From the NCBI RefSeq assembly GCF_001612825.1, contig NZ_BDBE01000049.1, forward strand, positions 1-64,000: a stretch of DNA of 64,000 nucleotides, given 5' to 3'. The first letter of the stretch is position 1, and the number at the start of each line of letters is the position of its first letter. The translations under genes were made by a program, and so were the position numbers. This DNA is from Nocardia caishijiensis NBRC 108228. Lineage in GTDB: Bacteria > Actinomycetota > Actinomycetes > Mycobacteriales > Mycobacteriaceae. Under the pieces are notes generated by a model, which saw only the letters and a list, made by a program, of their open reading frames with translations, did no database searches and was not told the origin of the DNA. This document shows, piece by piece, positions 28,867 through 37,715 of the stretch.

Positions 28867-29934
28867 ATGAACACCCCACTGAGCCGTCGGCTCGCCGCCG
28901 TCGCGGCGGTCGCCGCCGCTGTACTGAGCCTGTCCGCCTGCGGTCAGGACCGGGCGACAACCGGTGTCGCGGGCAGTGACTGCGACACCGCGAGCAACCT
29001 CGACGGCGGCGCGTACCCGCGCACCATCGAGAAGGGCGCGGTCACCGACGCGGCCGGTGCGAATGTCGGCACGGTCGTCGACCCGGCGACCATCGCCACC
29101 CGCCCGGTTCGGGTCGCTGCCCTCGATCAGACCTTCGTCGACGCCGCCCTGGTGCTCGACACCGAACTGGTCGCGTACACGACGTACCAGTCCATGGGGG
29201 AGAAGCTGCCCGCGTTCCTCGGCGCCGCGGCGCAGACCTGCGGTGGGCGCGCCGTCAACATCGGCCATGTGCAGACCCCCGACATCGAGAAGCTGGCGGG
29301 TGCCCGCCCGGACCTGATCGTGTCGGCCAAGGTGCGGCACGAGAAGCAGTACGAGCAGTTCCGTGGCATCAAGCTCGGTTCGGGCACGGTGCCGGTGGTG
29401 TTCAGTCAGACCACCGGGGCCACCTGGAAGGAGAACCTGCTGTTGCTCGCCAAGGCGGTCGACAAGGAGAAGCTCGCCGAGGCCAAGCTCACGGCCTATC
29501 AGGAGCGGGCCGCCGCGATCGGCGCGGCGATCAAGGACAAGAACGGTGGCACCGCGCCCACCGTGTCGCTGCTTCGCTTCATGGGCAAGGAGGACCGGCT
29601 CATGCAGCGGGTCAGCTTCATCGGCGACATCTTCGCCGACACCGGCCTGAACCAGCCCGACAAGTCCGCCGATCCGAAGAACGACTTCGCGATCACGCTG
29701 AGCCCGGAACGTCTGCTCGACGCCGACGCCGACTACGTCTTCCTCACCAGCAGCGGCGAGGATGCCGCCACCCAGCGCAAGGCGGCCGCCGAGGCCAACC
29801 CGCTGTGGAACCAGCTGCGCGGCAAGATCACCCCGGTCGACGACCTGGTCTGGCTGACCTCGGTCGGCCTCACCGGCGCGCACGCGGTCCTCGACGACAT
29901 CGCCGCGACCTTCGGCGTCGACCCGGCGAAGTAG
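28867..29934 (+). CDS. Iron-siderophore binding lipoprotein (FecB/FepB type)
   Basis: 355 residues. Lipoprotein signal with lipobox LSAC, Cys at residue 25, so anchored outside the membrane. Periplasmic-binding-protein class III fold: RPVRVAALDQTFVDAALVL, KLAGARPDLIVSAKV, PVVFSQTTGATWKENLLLLA and SPERLLDADADYVFL. GGGAGG site before the ATG. Captures the ferric siderophore for the divergently encoded permeases. The box at 28805-28823 covers its promoter region. Confidence 0.93.
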   Translation: MNTPLSRRLAAVAAVAAAVLSLSACGQDRATTGVAGSDCDTASNLDGGAYPRTIEKGAVTDAAGANVGTVVDPATIATRPVRVAALDQTFVDAALVLDTELVAYTTYQSMGEKLPAFLGAAAQTCGGRAVNIGHVQTPDIEKLAGARPDLIVSAKVRHEKQYEQFRGIKLGSGTVPVVFSQTTGATWKENLLLLAKAVDKEKLAEAKLTAYQERAAAIGAAIKDKNGGTAPTVSLLRFMGKEDRLMQRVSFIGDIFADTGLNQPDKSADPKNDFAITLSPERLLDADADYVFLTSSGEDAATQRKAAAEANPLWNQLRGKITPVDDLVWLTSVGLTGAHAVLDDIAATFGVDPAK

Positions 29935-29974
29935 GTCCGGCGTGTTCTGTTCGCCCGCCCCTACACTCGGCGGG

Positions 29975-30538
29975 ATGGGCGAACAGAAGCAGCGCATGCT
30001 GGCGGGGGACCTGTACAAAGACGACGACCCGGAACTCGTGGCCGAACGGCGGCGAGCGCAACGGCTGTGCGACGAGTTCAATCGCACCGGCCCCGATGAG
30101 ACCGATCGACGGACCGAGTTGCTCGGCGATCTCCTCGGCACACTGGGCGAGGGGTCCTGGATCATGCCGCGATTCCAGTGCGACTACGGCTACCTGATCG
30201 AGATCGGGGCCAACAGTTTCCTCAACTACGACGCGATCCTGCTCGACTGCGCGCCGATCACCATCGGCGACGACTGTTCGATCGGCCCGCGCGCTCAGCT
30301 GCTCACCGCCCTTCATCCGATGGACGACCACGAAAAGCGCAGGCAGCGTTGGGAATCGGCGGCGCCGATCCGGATCGGGAACAACGCGTGGTTCGGTGGC
30401 GGGGTGATCGTGTGCCCCGGGGTGACCATCGGCGACGACGTGGTGGTCGGCGCGGGCAGCGTGGTCACCCGCGACCTGCCCGACCGCGTGTTCGCGGCGG
30501 GTAACCCGGCCAGGGTGATCCGGGCACTGTCGGTGTGA
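29975..30538 (+). CDS. Sugar O-acetyltransferase (maltose acetyltransferase/NodL type)
   Basis: 187 residues. N-terminal Mac domain (QKQRMLAGDLYKDDDPELVA) and left-handed beta-helix hexapeptide repeats (ITIGDDCSIGPRAQLLTALH, IRIGNNAWFGGGVIVCPGVT, IGDDVVVGAGSVVTRDLPD). The His in LTALHP is the catalytic base of the family. Acetyl-CoA dependent; physiological sugar unknown. -10 TACACT (29962-29967) ends seven bases before the ATG, so a leaderless mRNA is likely. Confidence 0.9.
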   Translation: MGEQKQRMLAGDLYKDDDPELVAERRRAQRLCDEFNRTGPDETDRRTELLGDLLGTLGEGSWIMPRFQCDYGYLIEIGANSFLNYDAILLDCAPITIGDDCSIGPRAQLLTALHPMDDHEKRRQRWESAAPIRIGNNAWFGGGVIVCPGVTIGDDVVVGAGSVVTRDLPDRVFAAGNPARVIRALSV

Positions 30539-30590
30539 TCCGCGCGTCGCCGGGTCGCGCCGGGTGGGTCGACGGCAATACTGTCTGTTC

Positions 30591-33362
30591 ATGGGCCAAT
30601 CGCGAGTCGTGCAGGAGCAGGAAGCCACCCGGCCGTTGCGCGAGGACATCCGGTTCCTCGGCGGAATCCTCGGTGACACCATCCGGGACCACGAGGGACC
30701 CGAGGTGTTCGACCTCATCGAACGGGTCCGCATCGAGGCGTTCCGGGTGCGCCGCGAGGAAGTGGAGCGCAGCGCCGTCGCCGACATGCTCGACGGCACC
30801 CCCACCGAGGTGGCGCTGCCGCTGATCCGGGCGTTCAGTTATTTCGTGCTGCTGGCCAACCTGGCCGAGGACATCCAGCGCGACCGCCGCCGCGCCGCGC
30901 ACGTGGCGGCGGGAGAACCGCCGCAGGACTCGTCGCTGGCCGCCACCTACGCCAAACTCGATGCCGCCGCCCTGGACGGCACCGGCGTGGCCGAACAACT
31001 CACCGATGCCCTGGTCTCCCCGGTGATCACCGCGCACCCCACCGAGACCCGCAGGCGCACGGTCTTCGACGTGCAGGCCAAGATCACGGCGCTGATGCGG
31101 TTGCGGCGCAGGCTCGAACCGGGCGACCCCGGATTCGACGACATCGAACCGCGCATCCGTCGTGAAGTGCTCACCCTGTGGCGCACCGCGCTGATCCGCT
31201 TGGCGCGCTTGCGGATCCAGGACGAGATCTCGGTCGGTCTGCGCTACTACGACCTCACCCTCTACGACGTGATCCCCGCGATCAACGCCGAAGTCCGTGC
31301 CGCGCTGCGTTCGCGCTGGCCCGATGTCGACCTGCTCGACCGCCCGATCCTGCGTCCCGGTTCGTGGATCGGCGGTGATCGCGACGGAAACCCCTATGTG
31401 ACAGCCGAAGTCGTGCACACCGCCGCCGAGCAGGCCGCCGCCTACGCCTTCGGTCGCTACCTGGGCGAGCTGGTCGAACTGGAGAAGTCGCTGTCGCAGT
31501 CGGCGCGTCTGGTGCGGGTCAGCCCGGCGGTCGCTGCACTGGCCGACGCCGGGTACGACGACCCGGCCGTGTTCGCCGACGAACCGTATCGCCGGGCGCT
31601 GCACGCGGTCCGGGCGCGGCTGAGCGCCACCGCCGCGCGCTCGCTCGACCGCCTCCCGGACAACGGTCTGGCCACCGATGCCGAGCCGTACCCCACACCG
31701 CAGGCGGTACTCGACGATCTGGACGCGATCGACGCCTCCCTGCGGGCCAGCGGCGACGCCCTGCTCGCCGACGACCGCCTCGCCGCCCTGCGCCACGCCG
31801 TGGAGACGTTCGGTTTCCACCTGCAGGGCCTCGATATGCGGCAGAACTCCGAGGTGCACGAACAGGTCGTCGCCGAACTGCTCGCCTGGTCGGGTGTGCA
31901 TCAGGACTACGCGAGCTTGAGCGAAGCCGAACGGGTCGACCTGCTGGCCACCGAATTGCGCACGCGCAGACCACTGCTCGGCCCGAACGCCCGGCTGAGC
32001 GAACTGGCGGCCAAGGAACTCGGCGTGCTGCGCGCCGCCAAGGGCGTGATCGACACCTTCGGCGCCGCCGCCGTCCCGAACTACATCATCAGCATGTGCA
32101 CGTCGGTGAGCGACATGCTCGAAGCGGCCCTACTGCTCAAAGAGGCGGGCATTCTCGATCCCGGCTCCGCCGATGCCTCGCCGCGCAGCCCCGTCGGCAT
32201 CGTTCCGCTGTTCGAGACCATCGAGGACCTCGGTGCCGGTGCGGCGACTCTGGCTGCCGCACTGGAGGTTCCGGTGTACCGCGAGCTCGTCGCCGCGGCG
32301 GGGATGCGGCAGGAGGTGATGCTCGGTTACTCCGATTCCAACAAGGACGGCGGGTACCTGGCGGCGAACTGGGCGCTCTACCGCGCCGAACTGGACCTGG
32401 TGGAGGTGGCGCGCAAGGCGGGAATCCGGTTGCGGCTCTTCCACGGTCGTGGCGGCACCGTCGGCCGCGGTGGTGGTCGCAGTTACGACGCGATCCTCGC
32501 CCAGCCCGCCGGTGCGGTGCGCGGGTCGTTGCGGCTCACCGAACAGGGTGAGGTGATCGCCGCGAAGTACTCCGAATCCGGTGCGGCACACCGCAACCTG
32601 GAATCGCTCATCGCGGGCACCCTCGAATCCACCCTGCTCGACGTGGAAGGCCTCGGCGACGACGCCGAACCGGCCTACGAACTGCTCGACGACCTGGCGA
32701 CCCGGGCTCGCGCCGCCTACGCGCACCTGGTGCACGACACCCCCGGCTTCGTCGAATACTTCCGGCAGTCCACCCCCGTCGCCGAGGTCGGCGACCTCAA
32801 TATCGGCAGCCGCCCGGCCTCGCGCAAACCCACCAATTCGGTGTCGGATCTGCGCGCGATTCCGTGGGTGATGGCCTGGAGTCAGGCGCGTGTCATGCTG
32901 CCGGGCTGGTACGGCACCGGCACCGCGCTCGAGGACTGGGTCGGCGACGATCCGGCGCGCCTGGCCCGGCTCACCGATCTCTACCAGCGGTGGCCGTTCC
33001 TGCGCACCGTGTTGTCGAATCTGGCGCAGGTGATGGCCAAGAGCGACCTCGACATCGCCGCCCGTTACGCCGACCTGGTGGACGACAAAACGTTGCGCGA
33101 CAAGATCTTCGGGATGATCCGCGACGAACACGCCCGCACCGTCCGCATGTACAAGGCGGTCACCGGCCACGAAGAACTCCTCAGCGACAACCCGTCGCTG
33201 GCGGAGTCGATCCACAACCGTTTCCCCTACCTGGAACCGCTCAATCAGCTCCAGGTGGACCTGCTGCGCAGGCTGCGCGGCGGTGACGATTCGGAATTGG
33301 TGAAGCGGGGCATCCTGCTCACCATGAACGGCCTCGCCACCGCCCTGCGCAACTCGGGCTAG
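30591..33362 (+). CDS. ppc: Phosphoenolpyruvate carboxylase
   Basis: Converts PEP and bicarbonate to oxaloacetate, refilling the TCA cycle. 923 residues, normal for bacterial enzymes. Catalytic His motif VITAHPTETRRRTVFD, PEP-site segment GGDRDGNPYVTAEV, MLGYSDSNKDGGYLAANW, FHGRGGTVGRGGG and the C-terminal NGLATALRNSG ending in NxG. ATG at 30591 sits seven bases after -10 TACTGT (30579-30584), so probably leaderless. Its stop codon lies in a hairpin shared with the convergent peptidase gene. Confidence 0.97.
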   Translation: MGQSRVVQEQEATRPLREDIRFLGGILGDTIRDHEGPEVFDLIERVRIEAFRVRREEVERSAVADMLDGTPTEVALPLIRAFSYFVLLANLAEDIQRDRRRAAHVAAGEPPQDSSLAATYAKLDAAALDGTGVAEQLTDALVSPVITAHPTETRRRTVFDVQAKITALMRLRRRLEPGDPGFDDIEPRIRREVLTLWRTALIRLARLRIQDEISVGLRYYDLTLYDVIPAINAEVRAALRSRWPDVDLLDRPILRPGSWIGGDRDGNPYVTAEVVHTAAEQAAAYAFGRYLGELVELEKSLSQSARLVRVSPAVAALADAGYDDPAVFADEPYRRALHAVRARLSATAARSLDRLPDNGLATDAEPYPTPQAVLDDLDAIDASLRASGDALLADDRLAALRHAVETFGFHLQGLDMRQNSEVHEQVVAELLAWSGVHQDYASLSEAERVDLLATELRTRRPLLGPNARLSELAAKELGVLRAAKGVIDTFGAAAVPNYIISMCTSVSDMLEAALLLKEAGILDPGSADASPRSPVGIVPLFETIEDLGAGAATLAAALEVPVYRELVAAAGMRQEVMLGYSDSNKDGGYLAANWALYRAELDLVEVARKAGIRLRLFHGRGGTVGRGGGRSYDAILAQPAGAVRGSLRLTEQGEVIAAKYSESGAAHRNLESLIAGTLESTLLDVEGLGDDAEPAYELLDDLATRARAAYAHLVHDTPGFVEYFRQSTPVAEVGDLNIGSRPASRKPTNSVSDLRAIPWVMAWSQARVMLPGWYGTGTALEDWVGDDPARLARLTDLYQRWPFLRTVLSNLAQVMAKSDLDIAARYADLVDDKTLRDKIFGMIRDEHARTVRMYKAVTGHEELLSDNPSLAESIHNRFPYLEPLNQLQVDLLRRLRGGDDSELVKRGILLTMNGLATALRNSG

Positions 33363-33373
33363 GCGCTAGCCCG
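33355..33373. terminator. Hairpin containing both stop codons of convergent genes
   Basis: CGGGCTAG (33355-33362) pairs perfectly with CTAGCCCG (33366-33373) around GCG. The ppc stop TAG (33360-33362) is in the left arm and the peptidase stop TAG (33368-33366, minus strand) is in the right arm, so the two genes are only three bases apart. Confidence 0.6.
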
Positions 33374-34865
33374 TGCGACAGGTCGTGTCGTGTTCGGGCA
33401 CGGTGCCGTCGACCAGATAGTCGGTGACGGTCTCGGTCGCGCAGGGATCGGCGCCGAGAACATAGACCCCGTGCCCACTCCCGTCGACGGTGACCAACCG
33501 TGACCGCTGACCGAATTTCGCGTCGAGAAGTTCGCCGCCGCGCAACGGGGTGACCGGGTCGCGCTGGTTCTGCACGATCAGCACCGCGCCGGGAGCGGTG
33601 CTGTCGATCGATACCGGCGGCTCGGACGGCCCGAGCTTCCAGTAGGCGCACGGCATGACGTTCGCGGCGGCCGCGCCGTAGAGCGGGTGCCGTTCCCGGT
33701 CCTCGGCCACGGCCCGCCGGTAGGAACCGATGTCCTCGGGCCATTCGACGTCGTTGCAGGTCACGGCGAGAAACACCGACCAAGCGTTGTCGTTCGGGGA
33801 CGGTGCGCCGGTGCCCGGCGGGCGGCCGCCCGCGGGACCGGGGCGCCCGGTGTCGATGAGCGATCGCCAACTCTCGGCCGCCGAGGCGTACAGCGCCGGG
33901 CGATAGAGCGTGAAGAAGGTGCCGAATCGGAAGAGGTTTCCGTCCATGCCGTCCACCGGGTGCGCGTCGAGCCGCTCGGCCAGGGTGAAGTACGTCCGCC
34001 GCACCTCCTCCGGTGTGCGGCCCAGACCGTAGGTGTCGTGACGGGCGGCCGCCCATTCGGCGAAGTCGGGAAATGTCTCCTCCATGCCGCGGCCGTAGAG
34101 ACGCATCCCCTCGTGGTCGAGGTGCGTGTCGCCGATATTGCTGTCGAGCACGACGCGGTCGACCTGCTGCGGGAACATCGAGGCGTAGGCGGCGCCGAGC
34201 GCGGTGCCATACGAGTAGCCGAGGAAGCTGGCCTTGTCCGCACCCAACGCGGCCCGGATCCGGTCCAGGTCACGGGCCATGTTCGCCGTCGACACGTGTG
34301 ACATCCGGCCGTCGTGGTCGTTGGCCGCGCACTGCTCGGCGACCCCCTGGGCGATCACGGCCCGCTCGGTGACCGCCGCATCGTTCACCGCATACGGCGC
34401 GATATTGCCGAAGTACACCTGATCGTCGGTGAACCCGCAGCTCACCGGCGCCGAATGCCCTACCCCGCGGGTATCAATACCGATCAGGTCATAGCTGTCG
34501 AGGACTTCGGCGGGCAGCCCATGGGCAGCCAGGAACTTGGGCTGGTCCAACCCTGTACCGCCCGGACCACCGGGGTTGAGCAGCAACACTCCGCGACGCT
34601 TGTCCGGGTTCCTGCTCGCCAGCCGCGAGATCATGATCTCGATCCGCGTGCCTTCGGGTTCGCGGTAGTTCAGGGGCACCGGCACGGTGGCACAGTCCAA
34701 CTGGGCGGGCCCGGCCGTGAGATCTTCCACCCCCTCCGGACAGGCGCCCCACCGCACCTGCGCCGCGCGGTCTCCGGTCGGCTCCGCCACCACATCGGGT
34801 GCCCCGGTAAGGGTCGCGCTGAGACCGAGGACAGCCAACAGACTCAGGCTTCGTTGTCGATTCAT
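33366..34865 (-). CDS. Secreted tripeptidyl-aminopeptidase-like alpha/beta hydrolase
   Basis: 499 residues with signal peptide (MNRQRSLSLLAVLGLSATLT, cleavage near VVA-EP). Oxyanion segment LLLNPGGPGGTGLDQ, nucleophile FLGYSYGTALG, Asp in QNQRDPVTPL, His in DGSGHGVYVL; C-terminal TAP-like domain. Six or more Cys suit an extracellular enzyme. Streptomyces homologues remove tripeptides from secreted proteins; other members hydrolyse esters. ATG with GGGGAG nine or so bases upstream. Confidence 0.9.
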   Translation of the reverse strand: MNRQRSLSLLAVLGLSATLTGAPDVVAEPTGDRAAQVRWGACPEGVEDLTAGPAQLDCATVPVPLNYREPEGTRIEIMISRLASRNPDKRRGVLLLNPGGPGGTGLDQPKFLAAHGLPAEVLDSYDLIGIDTRGVGHSAPVSCGFTDDQVYFGNIAPYAVNDAAVTERAVIAQGVAEQCAANDHDGRMSHVSTANMARDLDRIRAALGADKASFLGYSYGTALGAAYASMFPQQVDRVVLDSNIGDTHLDHEGMRLYGRGMEETFPDFAEWAAARHDTYGLGRTPEEVRRTYFTLAERLDAHPVDGMDGNLFRFGTFFTLYRPALYASAAESWRSLIDTGRPGPAGGRPPGTGAPSPNDNAWSVFLAVTCNDVEWPEDIGSYRRAVAEDRERHPLYGAAAANVMPCAYWKLGPSEPPVSIDSTAPGAVLIVQNQRDPVTPLRGGELLDAKFGQRSRLVTVDGSGHGVYVLGADPCATETVTDYLVDGTVPEHDTTCRTG

Positions 34866-34938
34866 CCGCTGCTACTCCCCGACGACATGGCGCCTTCCAC
34901 GAGCGAATCGTCCACTCGGGCTCGTGTCCGGCAGGTAC

Positions 34939-34952
34939 ACAGACGAGTCTGT
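34939..34952. promoter_or_regulatory. Palindrome ACAGACGAGTCTGT between divergent genes
   Basis: Perfect 6-bp arms with 2-base centre, 74 bases upstream of the peptidase and 141 bases upstream of the kinase. Possible operator, for example of the adjacent NarL-type response regulator; binder unknown. Confidence 0.4.
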
Positions 34953-35092
34953 CGCGCCGACCGCACCGGCACATCGCTCCGGCGGCGGCGATCGTGTCGG
35001 ACGAAAGTCGAAGCGGCGATTCGACTCGGGTCGAGCACATCTCATCCGCTGGGCTGCTGCTTCGGGACGGTCGGTGTCGCGATAATGGCCGG

Positions 35093-36277
35093 GTGGACAC
35101 CGGCGACGCGGCACGACTCGGAGCACGGCAGCAGATCTGGCGGCTGACGGCAGCCGCGCTGATCGGCATCGCCGCCTGGTTCACCGTCGCTGCCGCGCTG
35201 CCCCCGAGTTGCACGGCCGACACCTGTTCCTGGCTGGTCACCGGCGATCCGCTGATCGCACTCGGTTGCGTGACGGTACTGCCGTGGCGGCGCCGGTTCC
35301 CGTTCACCGTCGCCCTGGTGGTCGGTATCGCCTCGGCCGCGTCGGCACTCGCCACCGGTGCCGCGCTGCTGGCACTGTGTTCGTTGTCCACCCGCCGACG
35401 ACCGGTCGAAATCGCCGTTGTGGTCGCCGCGTATGTGGCGGCGGCGCAGTCGACCTCGGGCCTCTACCCGATCGATACCCCGCCCGCCCCGCTCTGGTTG
35501 CAACTCGCGCTGACGATGTCGAGCGCGGGGATCGCCGTGGCCACCGGCGTGGCCATCGATGCCCGCCGCGCGGAGGTGCGATCGCTGCGGGAACGCGCCG
35601 ACAGCGCGGAACGCGAACAGGGCGCCCGTGCGGCCCAGGCCAGGGCCCAGGAACGCAATCGGATCGCCCGCGAGATGCACGATGTGCTCGCGCACCGGAT
35701 CTCGCTGGTCGCCATGCAGGCGGGCGTGCTGGATCACCGCGACGACCTCTCGGTCGAGGAGAAGCGAACCCTGGTCCGCGGGATCGCCGACGGTTCCCGC
35801 CAAGCGTTGGAAGAACTCCGCGACGTCCTCGGCGTTCTGCGCGCCGACCCCGACCGTCCGGAACCACCGCAACCCACCCTCGACCGGGTCCCGGACCTGG
35901 TCGCCGATGCCCGGTCCTCCGGCCTGGCTGTCACGCTCGCCTCCACGGTGACCGCCACCCCACCAGAGACCGTGGGACGGACCGGTTACCGGGTGGTTCA
36001 GGAAGGGCTGACCAACGCCACGAAACACGCACCGGCCGCACCGGTCCAGATCACCGTGGACGGGACGCCCGGCGGCGAATTGCGGGTCAGCGTCCGCAAT
36101 TCCGCGGCCGCGACCACCCTCGCCCGACCACCGGCATCCGGCTTCGGTCTCCTCGGCCTCGCCGAGCGGATCACCCTCGCGGGCGGCACACTCGACCACC
36201 ATCGCACCCGCGACAACGGCTACCTGCTCACCGCGCGACTTCCCTGGCCGGAGCACGATCCCGAGAAAAGAGCATGA
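35093..36277 (+). CDS. Sensor histidine kinase (NarL/DesK-type, HisKA_3)
   Basis: 394 residues. About four to five N-terminal membrane helices (WRLTAAALIGIAAWFTVAAA onward), coiled coil RSLRERADSAEREQGARAAQ, dimerisation box ERNRIAREMHDVLAHRISL with the phosphoryl-accepting His, and ATPase motifs GFGLLGLAERI. GTG 35093 chosen: GATAAT (35081-35086) ends six bases earlier, giving a leaderless start, and the upstream residues look non-coding. Paired with the response regulator that follows without a gap. Confidence 0.9.
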   Translation: MDTGDAARLGARQQIWRLTAAALIGIAAWFTVAAALPPSCTADTCSWLVTGDPLIALGCVTVLPWRRRFPFTVALVVGIASAASALATGAALLALCSLSTRRRPVEIAVVVAAYVAAAQSTSGLYPIDTPPAPLWLQLALTMSSAGIAVATGVAIDARRAEVRSLRERADSAEREQGARAAQARAQERNRIAREMHDVLAHRISLVAMQAGVLDHRDDLSVEEKRTLVRGIADGSRQALEELRDVLGVLRADPDRPEPPQPTLDRVPDLVADARSSGLAVTLASTVTATPPETVGRTGYRVVQEGLTNATKHAPAAPVQITVDGTPGGELRVSVRNSAAATTLARPPASGFGLLGLAERITLAGGTLDHHRTRDNGYLLTARLPWPEHDPEKRA

Positions 36278-36955
36278 GTGCACAGTGATCGAGAGGTGGT
36301 GCGTGTCGTCATCGTCGACGACGACCAGTTGGTGCGGATGGCGCTGCGCCTGGTCATCGACGGCGAACCGGATCTGGCCGTCGTCGCCGAGGCCGCCGAC
36401 GGGGACACCGCGCTCGCGGTGGTGGACGAACTACGGCCGGACGTCGTGCTGATGGATGTGCGGATGCCCGGCCGCGACGGCATCGACACCACCCGATGCC
36501 TCAGCGCCGCACCGGCGCCGCCCGCGGTGCTCATGCTGACCACCTTCGATTCCGACGAACTGGTCCTCGGCGCGCTGCGCGCCGGGGCACTCGGCTTCGT
36601 CCTCAAGGACACCCCACCCGCCCGGATCGCCGATGCGGTGCGCTCGGTCGCGGCCGGGCATCCCGTGCTGTCTCCCACGGTCACGGCGCGGGTGATCGCC
36701 GCGGCCACCGGGCCGGGTTCCAGCGAGGCCCGCGGCGCCACCCGCGATGCCGCGCGCAAACGACTGGCTGCTCTGTCGGAACGCGAACTCGACACCGCGC
36801 GAGCTATCGCCGACGGGCTGGGCAATCCGGAGATCGCCGCACGATTACAGGTGACCGTCGCCACCGTGAAGGCGCACACCGGCAACCTGTTCACCAAGCT
36901 GGGCGCCGCCAATCGAGTACAGATCGCACTCCTGGTCCGCGACGCGGAACAATGA
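36278..36955 (+). CDS. NarL/LuxR-family response regulator
   Basis: 225 residues. Receiver domain VRVVIVDDDQLVRMAL with phospho-Asp in VVLMDVRMPGRDG and Lys in GFVLKDTPP; LuxR helix-turn-helix LSERELDTARAIADGLGNPE and IAARLQVTVATVKAHTGNLF. GTG at 36278 immediately after the kinase stop; GAGAAAAG in the kinase end serves as ribosome site. GTG 36296 is a possible alternative. Confidence 0.93.
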   Translation: MHSDREVVRVVIVDDDQLVRMALRLVIDGEPDLAVVAEAADGDTALAVVDELRPDVVLMDVRMPGRDGIDTTRCLSAAPAPPAVLMLTTFDSDELVLGALRAGALGFVLKDTPPARIADAVRSVAAGHPVLSPTVTARVIAAATGPGSSEARGATRDAARKRLAALSERELDTARAIADGLGNPEIAARLQVTVATVKAHTGNLFTKLGAANRVQIALLVRDAEQ

Positions 36956-36968
36956 ACCCGCCGAACAC

Positions 36969-37005
36969 CGATGGGGTGGCACCGCTGTACGGTGCCACCC
37001 CATCG
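36969..37005. terminator. 16-bp hairpin terminator
   Basis: CGATGGGGTGGCACCG (36969-36984) pairs perfectly with CGGTGCCACCCCATCG (36990-37005), loop CTGTA. It lies between the response regulator and the convergent small secreted-peptide gene and can act on both. Confidence 0.85.
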
Positions 37006-37029
37006 GGCGAACGTCGACGCGCGCCCTGG

Positions 37030-37197
37030 TTACAGGCAGACGGTGACGGTGAACGGTCCGACCGGGATGCCGGTGCAGATCGCCACCGAGCCGACGACGG
37101 GCTGCGCGGCGGCGGCCGAGGCGGTGCCCGCACCGGTGGCGGTGACGAACAGGGCGAGCGCGGCGACGGCGAGCGGACGGGCGGTCTTGACGAACAT
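37030..37197 (-). CDS. Small secreted two-cysteine peptide (55 residues)
   Basis: Signal peptide MFVKTARPLAVAALALFVTA to a cleavage site near ASA-AA, leaving about 27 residues, AAQPVVGSVAICTGIPVGPF then TVTVCL, with two Cys able to form one disulfide. Stop TAA at 37032-37030. GAGGA before the ATG. Precursor layout recalls small exported peptides of Nocardia-like bacteria; no family recognised. Confidence 0.7.
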   Translation of the reverse strand: MFVKTARPLAVAALALFVTATGAGTASAAAAQPVVGSVAICTGIPVGPFTVTVCL

Positions 37198-37304
37198 AGG
37201 CTGATCCTCGGGTAGAACGGGTGGAACAGGTCCCAGGCGGGGCCCGCCCCATCTCAACACGAGCCCCGCCGCGGTGTCCTTCGCATCGTGGGAATCGCGG
37301 TGGC

Positions 37305-37712
37305 TCAATCGGTCACGATCGCCACGGCGTCGATCTCCACGAGCATCTCCGCGCGCGGCAGACCGGTGAACACGGTGGTGCGCGAGGGCAGCACGCCGTC
37401 GGTGGTGTGCTCGGTGACGAACTCGCCGTAGGCCTCGTTCATGATCGCGAAGTCCTCCCGCTTGGTGAGGTACACCCGCAGCATCACCACGTCGTCGAAG
37501 GTGGCACCGGAGGCGTCGATGATGGCCTTCACGTTCATCAGGGTGCGGGTGGTCTGCGCGGCCACGTCGCCCGGGTGCAGGTATTCGCTGGTCTCCGGGT
37601 CGACCGGGCCCTGTCCGGAGACCTGGATGAACGGGCCTTTGCGCACGCCCTGGGAGAAGGTGTGGGCGGGGGCGGGAGCCTCGGAGGTACGCACGGCGAT
37701 CTTGTCGGACAT
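37305..37712 (-). CDS. RidA-family enamine/imine deaminase
   Basis: 135 residues; GPFIQVSGQGPVDPET, QTTRTLMNVKAIIDASGATF and the Arg in VMLRVYLTKRED mark the YjgF/YER057c/UK114 family; it hydrolyses reactive enamines and imines released by PLP enzymes. AGGAAAGG ribosome site. Three bases after the IclR gene and on the same strand, so it belongs with the locus below, where a PLP dehydratase would release exactly such an intermediate. Confidence 0.9.
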   Translation of the reverse strand: MSDKIAVRTSEAPAPAHTFSQGVRKGPFIQVSGQGPVDPETSEYLHPGDVAAQTTRTLMNVKAIIDASGATFDDVVMLRVYLTKREDFAIMNEAYGEFVTEHTTDGVLPSRTTVFTGLPRAEMLVEIDAVAIVTD

Positions 37713-37715
37713 GGT

